A stretch of 64,000 nucleotides of DNA, from the NCBI RefSeq assembly GCF_008107685.1, contig NZ_VIRF01000070.1:39868-103867 (forward strand), written 5' to 3'. Every line of letters begins with the position of its first letter. The first letter of the stretch is position 1. Position numbers and translations under genes: made by a program. This DNA is from Novosphingobium sp. BW1. GTDB taxonomy: Bacteria > Pseudomonadota > Alphaproteobacteria > Sphingomonadales > Sphingomonadaceae. This document shows positions 51,871-61,058 of this stretch, one piece after another. The notes below the pieces were generated by a model that was not told the DNA's origin, ran no database searches, and worked only from the letters and a program-made list of their open reading frames with translations.

Positions 51871-52506
51871 ATGACCACTGATCCCTACCTGGCCGATCTT
51901 TCCGGCGCCGTTGTCCACGACGAGACCGTTCCCGCGCGAGGCCCCTGGCTGCACCACATCAAGGCGGGCGAAACGCTGCGCATCGTGGACCTGGAAGGCA
52001 ACCAGGCCGTCGACTTCCTGCTCTATTCCGAGGCCGACGATGCCGAGCGCTACAGCGCGCAGGACACCGTTTCAGCTCAGGGCAACCTGTTCCTGCGCGA
52101 GGGCACCGTGCTGCGCTCGAACGAGGGCAACCCGATGATGACCATCGCGGGCACCTCGGTCGCCTACCACGACACCATCGGCGGCGCGTGCTCGTGCGAG
52201 TCGAACACTCTGCGCTACGGCCACCACACCAAGGCCCAGCACGCCTGCGTCGAGAACTTCCTCAACGCCAACCTCACCGAGGGCCGCACCAAGCGCGACA
52301 TCGTCTCGAACATCAACTTCTTCATGAACGTGCCGGTCGAGGCGGACGGGTCATTGGGCATCGTCGATGGCATCTCGGCGCCGGGCCTCACCGTGGATCT
52401 CAAGGCCGATATGGACGTGATCGTCGTCGTGTCGAACTGCCCGCAGATCAACAACCCCTGCAACGGCTTCAACCCGAGCCCTGTCCGGATGATCGTGACC
52501 GCATGA
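51871..52506 (+). CDS. DUF1989 protein, urea carboxylase-associated (UAAP1-like; candidate carboxyguanidine deiminase subunit)
   Basis: A 211-aa DUF1989 protein. IKAGETLRIVDLEGNQAVDFLLYSA-like IKAGETLRIVDLEGNQ, DTIGGACSCESNTLRYGHHT and KADMDVIVVVSNCPQINNPCNG are the family core; the Cys-rich GGACSCES loop and following His pair are probably metal or catalytic residues. It starts 14 bp after the previous gene and its stop overlaps the carboxylase start (ATGA). Together with the preceding gene it forms the expected heteromeric pair. Confidence 0.84.
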   Translation: MTTDPYLADLSGAVVHDETVPARGPWLHHIKAGETLRIVDLEGNQAVDFLLYSEADDAERYSAQDTVSAQGNLFLREGTVLRSNEGNPMMTIAGTSVAYHDTIGGACSCESNTLRYGHHTKAQHACVENFLNANLTEGRTKRDIVSNINFFMNVPVEADGSLGIVDGISAPGLTVDLKADMDVIVVVSNCPQINNPCNGFNPSPVRMIVTA

Positions 52507-55500
52507 ACTTCGACACCGTCCTGATCGCCAACAGGGGCGCGATCGCAACGCGCATCATCCGTACCGTGCGCCGCATGGGCCTGAGATCGGTGGCGGTCTA
52601 CTCCAAGGCCGACGAGGGCTCGCTCCACGTCTCCGAGGCCGACGTCGCGATCTGCATCGGCGAGGCCAAGCCCTCCGAAAGCTACCTCGACATCGCAGCG
52701 ATCATCGCCGCGGCGAAGGAAACCGGAGCGGGTGCGATCCATCCGGGCTACGGCTTCCTCTCCGAGAACCTGGAATTCGCGCAGGCCTGCGCCGATGCGG
52801 GAATCGTCTTCGTGGGCCCGACGCCCGAGAACATCTCGACCTTCGGCCTCAAGCATTCCGCGCGCGCGCTGGCCGCGGCGCACGACGTGCCCCTGGCGCC
52901 CGGCACCGACCTCCTTACCGACGAGGAAGAGGCCGTCGCCGCCGCCGCCAGGATCGGCTATCCGATCATGCTCAAGGCCACCGCAGGTGGTGGTGGCATT
53001 GGCATGCGCGTGTGCGAGAACGAAAGTGACGTGCGTGAGGGCTTCGCCTCGGTCAAGCGTCAGGGCCAGTCCAGCTTCGGCGATGCGGGCGTGTTCCTCG
53101 AAAGCTACATCCGCCGCGCGCGCCACATCGAAGTCCAGCTCTTCGGCGATGGCGAAGGCAAGATCGTGGCGCTCGGCGAGCGCGACTGCTCGCTCCAGCG
53201 CCGCAACCAGAAGGTGGTCGAGGAAAGCCCCGCCCCCTGCCTCTCCCAGCCCATGCGCGAAGAGCTCATAGCCTCGGCCATTCGCCTGGGTCAGGCAGCG
53301 AACTACCGCTCGGCAGGCACCGTGGAGTTCCTCTACGATGCCGACAAGGAGCAGTTCTTCTTTCTGGAAATGAACACGCGTCTCCAGGTCGAACACGGCG
53401 TCACCGAGGAAGTCTTCGGCATCGACCTTGTCGAATGGATGATCCGCGGCGGCGCGGGCGATTACGCATTCCTCGATGACGACCACGGCGCGCCCAGGGG
53501 CCACGCGGTGCAGCTGCGCATCTACGCCGAAGACCCCTCGCTCGACTACCGTCCGACCACGGGCATTCTCACCAACGTCGAATTCCCCGAGGACATCCGC
53601 GTCGAGACCTGGGTCGCGGGCGGCAGCGAGATCACCGCCTGGTACGATCCCATGCTCGCCAAGCTGATCGTCCATGCCCCCACCCGCGAGGAAGCTGTCG
53701 CGGCGGTGCAGAAGGTTGCCGACACGGCGCGCATCGACGGCATCGAGACCAACTTGCGCTGGCTGCGCGAAGTGACCCGCTGCGAAGAATTCACCAGCGG
53801 TGCGGTCTCCACCCGCGTGCTCGACACCATTGCCTACCAGCCCAACGGCTTTCGCGTGGTTGCAGGCGGCACGGCAACAACCGTGCAGGACTGGCCGGGC
53901 CGCCAGAAGTACTGGGCGGTCGGCGTACCCCCTTCAGGTCCAATGGACGACCAGTCATTCCGCCTCGGCAACCGCCTTCTCGGCAATCCCGAAGGTACAG
54001 AAGGCCTTGAGATCACCGTCACCGGCCCAACGCTCGCCTTCACCGCCCCTACCCGCATCTGCCTGATGGGCGCGGACTTCGGCGCGCGGCTCGATGAGCA
54101 GCCGATCGCGCGCGGCACCGTGCTCGAGATTGCAGCTGGCCAGACTCTCTCGATGGGCCGGGCGACCGGCGGCGGCATGCGCGGCTACATCCTCTTTGCG
54201 GGCGGCCTCGATGTCGCGCCGTACCTGGGCAGCTGCTCGACCTTCGAGCTCGGCCAGTTCGGCGGCCCCGCTGCGCGCCGTCTGCTTGCAGGCGACACGC
54301 TGCACTTGGGCGGCAAGCCCACGGGCACCGCACTCCCCACACCCGAGATCCCCAAGGTCTCGACCGAGTGGACCCTGCGCGTCCTTTACGGCCCCCACGG
54401 CGCGCCCGACTTCTTCACCGATGACGATATCGCCACGCTCGTCTCGGCGAGCTGGCAGGTCCACTACAACTCCAACCGCACCGGCGTGCGCCTGGTCGGC
54501 CCCAAGCCGCAGTGGGCGCGCACCGATGGCGGCGAGGCGGGCCTGCACCCCTCCAACATCCACGATAACGCCTACGCCATCGGCGCGGTCGACTTCACCG
54601 GCGACATGCCGATCATCCTGGGCCCCGATGGCCCGTCGCTCGGCGGTTTTGTGTGTCCCTTCGTGGTGATCGCGGCGGACCTGTGGAAGGTGGGCCAGCT
54701 GACCGCGGGCGACAAAGTGCGCTTCGTGCCGGTGACGATGGACGACGCCGATGCGGCCCACGCCGCGCAGCGCGCCTTCATCGACAACGGCACACCCGTA
54801 CCGGCCACTCCGCAGCGCGACGTTGCCGAGCTCGACCCGATCCTCGCACAACTGCCCGAAGGTCCGGGGCGTCCGCGCACGGTCTATCGCCAGCAGGGCG
54901 ATCGCAACATCCTCATTGAGTACGGCGACATCATCCTCGACGTGGAGCTGCGCATTCGCGTCCACGCGCTGATGGCCGAACTGGAGAAGATGGCGCTGCC
55001 CGGCGTGATCGACATCGTGCCCGGCATCCGCTCGCTGCAGTTCCACTTCGATGGCGAAGTCCTGCGCCAGAAGGACGCGCTCGACGCCCTCATCTCGGCC
55101 GAAGAGCGCCTGGGCGACCTTGAGGACTTCACCGTTCCCTCGCGCGTTGTCCACCTGCCCTTGAGCTGGCGCGATCCGGCCACTCTCGAGACGATCGAGA
55201 AGTACATGTCGATCGTGCGCGACGATGCGCCCTGGTGCCCCGACAACATCGAGTTCATCCGCCGCGTCAACGGGCTTCCCGATGCCGATGCGGTCAACAA
55301 CATCGTGTTCGACGCCAACTACATCGTGCTGGGCCTGGGCGATGTCTACCTTGGCGCGCCGGTGGCGACCCCGATGGACCCGCGCCACCGCCTCGTCACC
55401 ACCAAGTACAACCCGGCCCGCACTTGGACGCCGCCCAACGTCGTGGGCATCGGCGGCGCCTACATGTGCATCTACGGCATGGAAGGCCCGGGCGGCTACC

Positions 55501-56099
55501 AGCTCTTCGGGCGCACCATCCAGGTCTGGAATACCTACCGCCAGACCGACGCCTTCACAGACGGCAAGCCTTGGCTGCTGCGTTTCTTCGACCAGATCCG
55601 ATTCTATCCGGTCAGTCCGGACGACCTGATGGAATGGCGCCGCGAGTTTCCCAACGGGCGCCGTTCGATCCAGATCGAGGAGAGCGAGTTCCGCCTCGCA
55701 GACTACCGCAAGTTCCTGGCGGACAACGCGGAATCGATTGGGGAATTTCAGGCCACCCGCCAGGCCGCGTTCGACGAGGAACGCGCCGAATGGCACCGCA
55801 ACGGCGAATTCGACCGCGTGGCTGAGGCCGAGGACGTCGAAGACCTCGAACCCGTCGCCGTGGACGTGCCCGAAGGCGCCGACCTCATCGAGGCGCCCTA
55901 TGGCGGCGTCGTTGCCCAGCTTCTCGTCTCGCCCGGCGACATCGTGAAGGCGGGCGATCGCATCGCGGTGGTCGAGGCGATGAAGATGGAAGCCCCTGTC
56001 GAGAGCCCACGATCGGGCACGATCTCGGCAATTTACATGGAAGAGGGCAAGTCGCTGCAGCCCGGCTCGCCGATGCTCGCCCTGTCGAGGACCGCATGA
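52503..56099 (+). CDS. uca: Biotin-dependent urea/guanidine carboxylase
   Basis: A 1198-aa multidomain enzyme. Biotin carboxylase domain 1-450 (IANRGAIATRIIRT; ATP-grasp GGGGIGMR; EMNTRLQVEHGVTE); KipA-like AHS2 carboxyltransferase half about 450-760 (TTVQDWPGRQKYWAVGVPPSG); KipI-like AHS1 half about 790-1000 (QQGDRNILIEYGD); biotinyl domain at the C-terminus with Lys1161 in VEAMKME. The ATG at 52503 gives the standard N-terminus. The family carboxylates urea or guanidine; the DUF1989 pair suggests guanidine, producing carboxyguanidine. The literature reports a single carboxyltransferase-domain residue that separates the two specificities, which I could not place by eye. Confidence 0.9.
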   Translation: MNFDTVLIANRGAIATRIIRTVRRMGLRSVAVYSKADEGSLHVSEADVAICIGEAKPSESYLDIAAIIAAAKETGAGAIHPGYGFLSENLEFAQACADAGIVFVGPTPENISTFGLKHSARALAAAHDVPLAPGTDLLTDEEEAVAAAARIGYPIMLKATAGGGGIGMRVCENESDVREGFASVKRQGQSSFGDAGVFLESYIRRARHIEVQLFGDGEGKIVALGERDCSLQRRNQKVVEESPAPCLSQPMREELIASAIRLGQAANYRSAGTVEFLYDADKEQFFFLEMNTRLQVEHGVTEEVFGIDLVEWMIRGGAGDYAFLDDDHGAPRGHAVQLRIYAEDPSLDYRPTTGILTNVEFPEDIRVETWVAGGSEITAWYDPMLAKLIVHAPTREEAVAAVQKVADTARIDGIETNLRWLREVTRCEEFTSGAVSTRVLDTIAYQPNGFRVVAGGTATTVQDWPGRQKYWAVGVPPSGPMDDQSFRLGNRLLGNPEGTEGLEITVTGPTLAFTAPTRICLMGADFGARLDEQPIARGTVLEIAAGQTLSMGRATGGGMRGYILFAGGLDVAPYLGSCSTFELGQFGGPAARRLLAGDTLHLGGKPTGTALPTPEIPKVSTEWTLRVLYGPHGAPDFFTDDDIATLVSASWQVHYNSNRTGVRLVGPKPQWARTDGGEAGLHPSNIHDNAYAIGAVDFTGDMPIILGPDGPSLGGFVCPFVVIAADLWKVGQLTAGDKVRFVPVTMDDADAAHAAQRAFIDNGTPVPATPQRDVAELDPILAQLPEGPGRPRTVYRQQGDRNILIEYGDIILDVELRIRVHALMAELEKMALPGVIDIVPGIRSLQFHFDGEVLRQKDALDALISAEERLGDLEDFTVPSRVVHLPLSWRDPATLETIEKYMSIVRDDAPWCPDNIEFIRRVNGLPDADAVNNIVFDANYIVLGLGDVYLGAPVATPMDPRHRLVTTKYNPARTWTPPNVVGIGGAYMCIYGMEGPGGYQLFGRTIQVWNTYRQTDAFTDGKPWLLRFFDQIRFYPVSPDDLMEWRREFPNGRRSIQIEESEFRLADYRKFLADNAESIGEFQATRQAAFDEERAEWHRNGEFDRVAEAEDVEDLEPVAVDVPEGADLIEAPYGGVVAQLLVSPGDIVKAGDRIAVVEAMKMEAPVESPRSGTISAIYMEEGKSLQPGSPMLALSRTA

Positions 56100-57865
56100 T
56101 GGACCTGAGCCGCCGCAGCGCTGCGGACATTGCCACCCACGTCAACGCGGGAACCCTGACCGCCCTTGCCGTTGCTGAGGAAACCCTCGCGCGGGCCGAA
56201 AGCTACGACGCGATCCAGCCCCAGATCTGGATCAGCCGCGCCGCGCCCGAGGACGTGTTGGCTGAGGCCCTCGCCGTCGACGCGCGCGTGGCAGCGGGCG
56301 AAAGCCTGCCTCTTGCGGGCGTGCCCTTCGCGGTGAAGGACAACATCGATGCGGCTGGGCTCCAGACCACCGCCGCTTGCCCCGCCTTTGCCTACGCACC
56401 GGACGAGGACGCCACCGTGGTCGCGCGCCTGCGCGAGGCGGGCGCCATCCTCATCGGCAAGACCAACCTCGACCAGTTCGCCACCGGCCTTGTCGGCACG
56501 CGCAGCCCCTATGGCATCCCGCGCAACGCTTACAATCAGGCCTACGTCAGCGGCGGGTCCAGCTCGGGCTCCTCAGTGGTGGTCGCGGCGGGCATCGTGC
56601 CCTTTGCGCTGGGCACCGATACGGCCGGTTCAGGACGCGTTCCCGCCGCCTTCCACCACCTCATCGGCTTCAAGCCCACCAAGGGTCGCTGGAGCACGAA
56701 GGGGCTCGTCCCGGCTTGCCGGACCATCGACTGCATCACCGTCTTCACCGACGACACCGCCGACGCCCGCATCGTGGACGGCGTGATCGCGGGCTTCGAT
56801 GTCGCCGATCCCTATTCCAAGCCGCTGGCCGACGCGCCGCTGGCGCCCAAGGTCATCGGCGTACCTCGCCGCGACCAGCGCCAGTTCTTCGGCGACGGGG
56901 CAGCCGAGCACTTCTACGAGCAGGCGCTCGACGTCCTGGGTCGCGAGGCCAGGATCGTCGAGATCGACTACGCCCCGCTCCAGGAAGCGGCGCTCCTCCT
57001 CTACGGCGGCCCGTGGGTCGCCGAGCGTACCGCCGCCATCGAAAGTCTGCTCACGAGCGATCCCGAGTCCATAGACCCGGTCGTGCGCGAGGTGGTGGAA
57101 CCGGGCCTGAAGATCGGCGCGGTCGAGCTCTTCAACGGCATCTACCGCATGGCCGCGCTGATGCGCCACGCCGACCTTGTGTGGGAGGAGGTCGATATGC
57201 TCGCCTTCCCCACCACCGGCACCACCTACCGTGTAGGCGAGTTGGCCAAGGCGCCCGTCGCGCTCAATTCCAACCTTGGCTACTACACCAACTTCGTGAA
57301 CCTGCTCGACATGGCCGCGCTGGCGGTCCCGGCAGGGATCCGCGACAACGGCACCGGCTTTGGCGTGACCCTGATCGGGCCGGCCGACACCGACCGCGCG
57401 CTGCTCGACGTGGCTGACGGCTACCTTGCCGCGCGCACTTCTTCTCCTTTGCCACCGCTTGATCTTGAGGGACGTATGGAAACCGTGAAACTGGCCGTTG
57501 TCGGCGCGCACCTGAAGGACATGCCGCTCCACTGGCAGCTGACCTCGCGCGATGCCAAGTTCATCGGCGCCTTCGACACCGCGCCCAGCTACCGCCTCTA
57601 CGCGCTGGCCAACAGCACGCCGCCCAAGCCCGCCCTCGTCTTCGAGGAAGGCGGCACCAGCCTGCCGGTCGAAGTCTACGAACTGGGCGCGGCGGAGTTC
57701 GGCAGCTTCGTTGCCGAAGTGCCCGCGCCGCTGGCCATCGGCACGGTGACGCTGGCGGACGGCTCCAGCGTCAAGGGCTTCGTGTCCGAACCGCGCGCGA
57801 CGATCGGCGCCACCGACATCACGGCCCTTGGCGGATGGCGCAACTACATCGCCAGCCTCGCCTGA
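56096..57865 (+). CDS. atzF: Allophanate hydrolase
   Basis: A 589-aa enzyme. The N-terminal amidase-signature domain has K81 (VPFAVKDNID), GGSSSGS at 153-159 and the nucleophile S179 (GTDTAGS); the C-terminal domain after about 455 (METVKLAVVGAHLKDMPLHWQL) is the AtzF/DUR1,2-type second domain that decarboxylates the intermediate. The reaction is allophanate to 2 CO2 and 2 NH3. It overlaps the carboxylase stop codon (ATGATG), so the last two steps are coupled. Confidence 0.93.
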   Translation: MMDLSRRSAADIATHVNAGTLTALAVAEETLARAESYDAIQPQIWISRAAPEDVLAEALAVDARVAAGESLPLAGVPFAVKDNIDAAGLQTTAACPAFAYAPDEDATVVARLREAGAILIGKTNLDQFATGLVGTRSPYGIPRNAYNQAYVSGGSSSGSSVVVAAGIVPFALGTDTAGSGRVPAAFHHLIGFKPTKGRWSTKGLVPACRTIDCITVFTDDTADARIVDGVIAGFDVADPYSKPLADAPLAPKVIGVPRRDQRQFFGDGAAEHFYEQALDVLGREARIVEIDYAPLQEAALLLYGGPWVAERTAAIESLLTSDPESIDPVVREVVEPGLKIGAVELFNGIYRMAALMRHADLVWEEVDMLAFPTTGTTYRVGELAKAPVALNSNLGYYTNFVNLLDMAALAVPAGIRDNGTGFGVTLIGPADTDRALLDVADGYLAARTSSPLPPLDLEGRMETVKLAVVGAHLKDMPLHWQLTSRDAKFIGAFDTAPSYRLYALANSTPPKPALVFEEGGTSLPVEVYELGAAEFGSFVAEVPAPLAIGTVTLADGSSVKGFVSEPRATIGATDITALGGWRNYIASLA

Positions 57866-57932
57866 GACGAGAGCCACGCTTCGGGTCGCACCAGGCACTC
57901 TTGCGCACACTACGTTGAATGGGGGACATCGG

Positions 57933-58862
57933 ATGAACAGGTATACGCGCACTCTGACGGCAGGCGCCGCCGCCGCCATGGCATCGCTTGCGAGCCCCGC
58001 GCTGGCGCAGGATGAGACTGTCATCCATGTCCCCGATTTCGCCGACTTCCTGGCCGTCGACGGCGACAGCGTGTGGGCAACCAATCGCGGCCGCATCGAG
58101 AAATGGTCGCGCGAAGGGAAGGAAGCGCAGATCCCGCTCGGTCGCCCCTGTGGCACCATGAGCATCGCGGCGGGATCGCTCTGGGTGGCGGACTGCGGGG
58201 CGGGCACGATCAACCGCATCGACCTTGCCAGCGGCAAGCTCCTCGCCGCGATCTATACCGGCATCGCCAACCAGGCGGGCGAGCTGAACGTGGCCTTCGG
58301 CGCAGGCTCGATCTGGGTCGCGAGCAATCCCAACGGGCAGGTCGCGCGCATCGATCCCGCCACCAACGCCGTGATCGCCCAAATCACCGTGGATCCGGGC
58401 ACCTGGTACCTCGCTTATGGCTTTGATGCCGTGTGGGCCGTCAGCGCCGAGAAGCAGACTCTCCAGCGCATCGATCCTGCCACCAACGACTTGACGGGAA
58501 GCACTTCTCTTGGCGCCATGCCCGGCTTTCTGGCCGCAAGCGAAGGCGCGGTCTGGGTGCAGGAACAGGGCGATGGGACGCTGGCCCGAGTCGATCCGGA
58601 CAGCGTCGAGGTGACCGGCCGGATCAAGGTGGGCGACAACCTCAAGTGGGGCGACATCGATACCGGCGCGGGCAAGGTCTGGCTGCGCACCACCGACGAC
58701 CAGCGCTTCGTCGTCATTGATGCAGCGACCTCGAGAATCATCGCCCGCATGGGCAAGGCCGCAGGCAGCGGGGCGCTGCGCCACACCCCCGAGGGCGTGT
58801 GGACCTCCGCCCACGACGAGCACATCATCACCTGGTGGCCCACCGCCATGCTGCCCGACTGA
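57933..58862 (+). CDS. Exported beta-propeller protein
   Basis: A 309-aa protein. The ATG at 57933 follows GGGGGAC and opens a signal peptide (LTAGAAAAMASLASPALAQ, cleavage near 25). Six repeats of the form SIWVAxxxxGxVxRIDPATNxVIA (for example GSIWVASNPNGQVARIDPATN, AVWVQEQGDGTLARVDPDS) indicate a YncE/NHL-type beta-propeller. No catalytic motif is evident. It lies 67 bp after atzF and before a strong hairpin, so it may be the last gene of the nitrogen operon; a periplasmic binding or scaffolding role is only a guess. Confidence 0.8.
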   Translation: MNRYTRTLTAGAAAAMASLASPALAQDETVIHVPDFADFLAVDGDSVWATNRGRIEKWSREGKEAQIPLGRPCGTMSIAAGSLWVADCGAGTINRIDLASGKLLAAIYTGIANQAGELNVAFGAGSIWVASNPNGQVARIDPATNAVIAQITVDPGTWYLAYGFDAVWAVSAEKQTLQRIDPATNDLTGSTSLGAMPGFLAASEGAVWVQEQGDGTLARVDPDSVEVTGRIKVGDNLKWGDIDTGAGKVWLRTTDDQRFVVIDAATSRIIARMGKAAGSGALRHTPEGVWTSAHDEHIITWWPTAMLPD

Positions 58863-58917
58863 CCAGGGAAACGCGCGCGGATCGCGCTCTGGTCCGTGCC
58901 ATAACACGATCCTACCC

Positions 58918-58965
58918 ATGCAAAGCGGGCTCGCCGCGGTCGTCCGCGTCGGGCCCGCTTTGCGT
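58918..58965 (+). terminator. Long hairpin ending the nitrogen operon
   Basis: GCAAAGCGGGC (58920-58930) pairs perfectly over 11 bp with GCCCGCTTTGC (58953-58963); the loop contains a second stem CGCGG-TCGT-CCGCG. There is no clear T-run, so it may be a terminator or an RNA-stabilising structure. The following stretch to 59221 shows no gene. Confidence 0.5.
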
Positions 58966-59221
58966 GGACCCAGTGCCTTGGCCATGGGCACAAGCATGTT
59001 CGGCAAGGAATTCGCACGGATGGTCGACGTCGGCGTTGTCGCAGGGACCGAGTTCGAATACGGGCCTTCGCATAGGTCTCGCCCAACTTTCCGTGACCCG
59101 ACGCCACAAAAGAGAAGCCCCCTTGATGTCCGCTCCCTATGCAAGGCAGCCAGATGGCTTACCAATGACTTTGTTGCGCAAATCGACCACAGGGTAGCGG
59201 TCGGCCTTTGATGGCATTGGG

Positions 59222-59377
59222 TTACGCGACACGCTGCGTTTGAGGTCTTCCGAACGCGGTCAAACGGTTGACGATCGCGGCGCCAATCCCTCGCGAGCCG
59301 CCCATGACAAGAGCGGTTCGGCCCTTCAATCGATCGACGGGCGCGCCGCAGCCGATGCTCACATGATTGCCGGACAT
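59222..59377 (-). pseudogene. Short-chain dehydrogenase N-terminal fragment
   Basis: A 51-aa reading frame from the ATG at 59377: LKGRTALVMGGSRGIGAAIVNRL is the SDR Rossmann start (TGxxxGIG region, Thr replaced by Met), then the frame runs into unrelated sequence and a TAA at 59222. The catalytic YxxxK part is absent. It is best read as a truncated remnant of an SDR gene that once neighboured the reductase genes upstream of it. Confidence 0.7.
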
Positions 59378-59447
59378 GGTTGGCTGACTTTCTTTTCTGG
59401 AAATTGGGAACGGGACGCCCCGCCGCGCCGGCAGGGCGTCCTCGCGG

Positions 59448-60191
59448 TCACATACTGATGGCGCGGGTAAGTCTTACGCCCCATTCTGCGTCAGGAGGCA
59501 CGCCCTCGCCCATCCGCTCCATGACGATCGCGAATGTCAGGTCGCGGCGCTTGGGCAGGCGGTGCCGCTCCGCGGCCGCCAGCGCCGGCCCCATCTCGTC
59601 GCGGGTCAGATCGGTGCAATAGGCGGGGGCACTGGGCTGCTGCCGCCACGATTCCGCAAGCACGCCAGCGTCATAGCCGTCGAAGCCGGTATCATTGACC
59701 AGACCAATGGCGGTCGCCCGCTGGTCCTCCCGGTCGCCCGAAATCGGGATCGCGATGCGCTCCGGTTCTCCCTTTGGCCTAGGCTTGGTGGCGAAGCTGT
59801 CCGAGCCGATCGCGTTCCACGCCTTGACGACAGTGTGCCCGATCTGCTCACCCACCCACTCACTTTCGATCTGACCGCCATCGATCGCGGCGATCTGACC
59901 ATCGCGGCCGGGATAGTAGTTCGACGTATCGATCACCACGACATCCTCGGACAGGCCCTCAATCAGGTGCCTGATGCCCGGAAGGGCCTTCAAGGGGATC
60001 GAAAGGATCGCGACGTCAATGTCGGTCAGAGCCTCCTCTGCCGTGACGGCACGCGCGCCATTCTTGAGCAGCGCGGCGTCGATAGTATCCGGCCCACGCG
60101 AGTTCGCGATCTTCAGGTCATGGCCGGCGGCCGGGAGCCTCAGGGCAAGCGTCTTGCCGATATGCCCGGTTCCGAGAAGTCCAATCTTCAT
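59448..60191 (-). CDS. F420-dependent-NADP-reductase-like NAD(P)-binding oxidoreductase (copy 1)
   Basis: A 247-aa protein with an N-terminal Rossmann motif GLLGTGHIGKTLALRL (4-19) followed by IANSRGPDTI, where SRG is typical of NADP(H) preference in the NADP-oxidoreductase coenzyme F420-dependent family (Pfam F420_oxidored). VVIDTSNYYPGRDGQI and VVKAWNAIGSDSF are shared family segments. Sphingomonads generally lack F420, so NADPH-linked reduction of another substrate is likely. A tandem paralog lies 22 bp upstream. Confidence 0.84.
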   Translation of the reverse strand: MKIGLLGTGHIGKTLALRLPAAGHDLKIANSRGPDTIDAALLKNGARAVTAEEALTDIDVAILSIPLKALPGIRHLIEGLSEDVVVIDTSNYYPGRDGQIAAIDGGQIESEWVGEQIGHTVVKAWNAIGSDSFATKPRPKGEPERIAIPISGDREDQRATAIGLVNDTGFDGYDAGVLAESWRQQPSAPAYCTDLTRDEMGPALAAAERHRLPKRRDLTFAIVMERMGEGVPPDAEWGVRLTRAISM

Positions 60192-60213
60192 GAGGATGAT
60201 CCTTGCTGGAGGT

Positions 60214-60954
60214 TTACATAAACAGCGCGCGGTTCAGGCGGACCAGCGTGTCGCCATCCGGGTAGGTGTCGCCAAACCGCTCGGTGATGGCCGAGATGAT
60301 GATGTCTCGACGCTTGGGTGAACGTTCCTTCGCGGCTGCGGTTAGCGCGCTAGGGATTTCGTCGCGGGAAAGGTCCGTGCAATAGACCGGGCTGCCCGGT
60401 TGCTGCTGCCAGGAATCGGCGAGACTGCCCGCATCCACCGCATCAAAGCCGGTGTCGCTGACGAGCGCCATGGTCACGCGCCGATCCTCGTCGCGGTCGG
60501 CCGCGATCGGGATTGCAATCCGATCCGGATCGCCAACAGGTTTGGCCTTGTTGGCGAAGGACGGCGAGCCGATCGCATTCCACGCTTTGGCGAGCGGGCG
60601 GCCGATCTGCTCCGCAACCCACAGGCTCTCCACCTGCCCCTGATCGATGGCATCGATTGAGCCATCTCGGGACGGGTAGTAGTTGGATGTGTCGATCACG
60701 ACCGTCTCAGCCGGGATCGCGGAGAGCATCGGCGCCGCATCAGGGATGCGGTCGAGCGGAATGGACATGATCACGACCTCGACGTCGGTGATCGCCTCCT
60801 TCGCGTTGACCGCTCGGGCACCGTTTGCCAGCAGGTCCCGGTCAATCGTGTCCGGGCCGCGCGAATTGGCGACCTTCACATCGTGTCCCGCGCCGGAAAG
60901 CCTGGTTACGAGGGTCTTGCCGATGTAGCCGGTGCCGAGAATGCCAATTTTCAA
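60214..60954 (-). CDS. F420-dependent-NADP-reductase-like NAD(P)-binding oxidoreductase (copy 2)
   Basis: A 246-aa paralog with GILGTGYIGKTLVTRL, VANSRGPDTI, VVIDTSNYYPSRDGSI and LAKAWNAIGSPSF. It is the promoter-proximal gene of the pair, divergent from an HxlR-type regulator whose family commonly controls adjacent reductase genes. The two copies share the same length and segment order, so a tandem duplication is likely. Confidence 0.85.
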   Translation of the reverse strand: MKIGILGTGYIGKTLVTRLSGAGHDVKVANSRGPDTIDRDLLANGARAVNAKEAITDVEVVIMSIPLDRIPDAAPMLSAIPAETVVIDTSNYYPSRDGSIDAIDQGQVESLWVAEQIGRPLAKAWNAIGSPSFANKAKPVGDPDRIAIPIAADRDEDRRVTMALVSDTGFDAVDAGSLADSWQQQPGSPVYCTDLSRDEIPSALTAAAKERSPKRRDIIISAITERFGDTYPDGDTLVRLNRALFM

Positions 60955-61020
60955 GGCTGAACTCCTGACTTACGTTAATGAAAATGTGGAGCTAGGAGTG
61001 CGCGGACTAATCAACAAGAA

Positions 61021-61036
61021 CCCACCGGACGGTGGG
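61021..61036. promoter_or_regulatory. Palindrome in the hxlR-reductase intergenic region
   Basis: CCCACCG-GA-CGGTGGG is a perfect 7-bp inverted repeat, 22 bp before the HxlR start and 66 bp from the divergent reductase start. The outer ACTTAC (near 60969) and GTAAGT (near 61051) also form an inverted pair. It is a plausible HxlR-family operator. Confidence 0.45.
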
Positions 61037-61058
61037 ATACTCACCAGAAGGTAAGTAG

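Noticed and set aside
52215..58237. Long minus-strand frames of 486-613 codons across the carboxylase and allophanate hydrolase genes
   Set aside because: They are antisense to genes with complete catalytic motifs and coupled starts; their translations have the composition expected of GC-skewed shadows.
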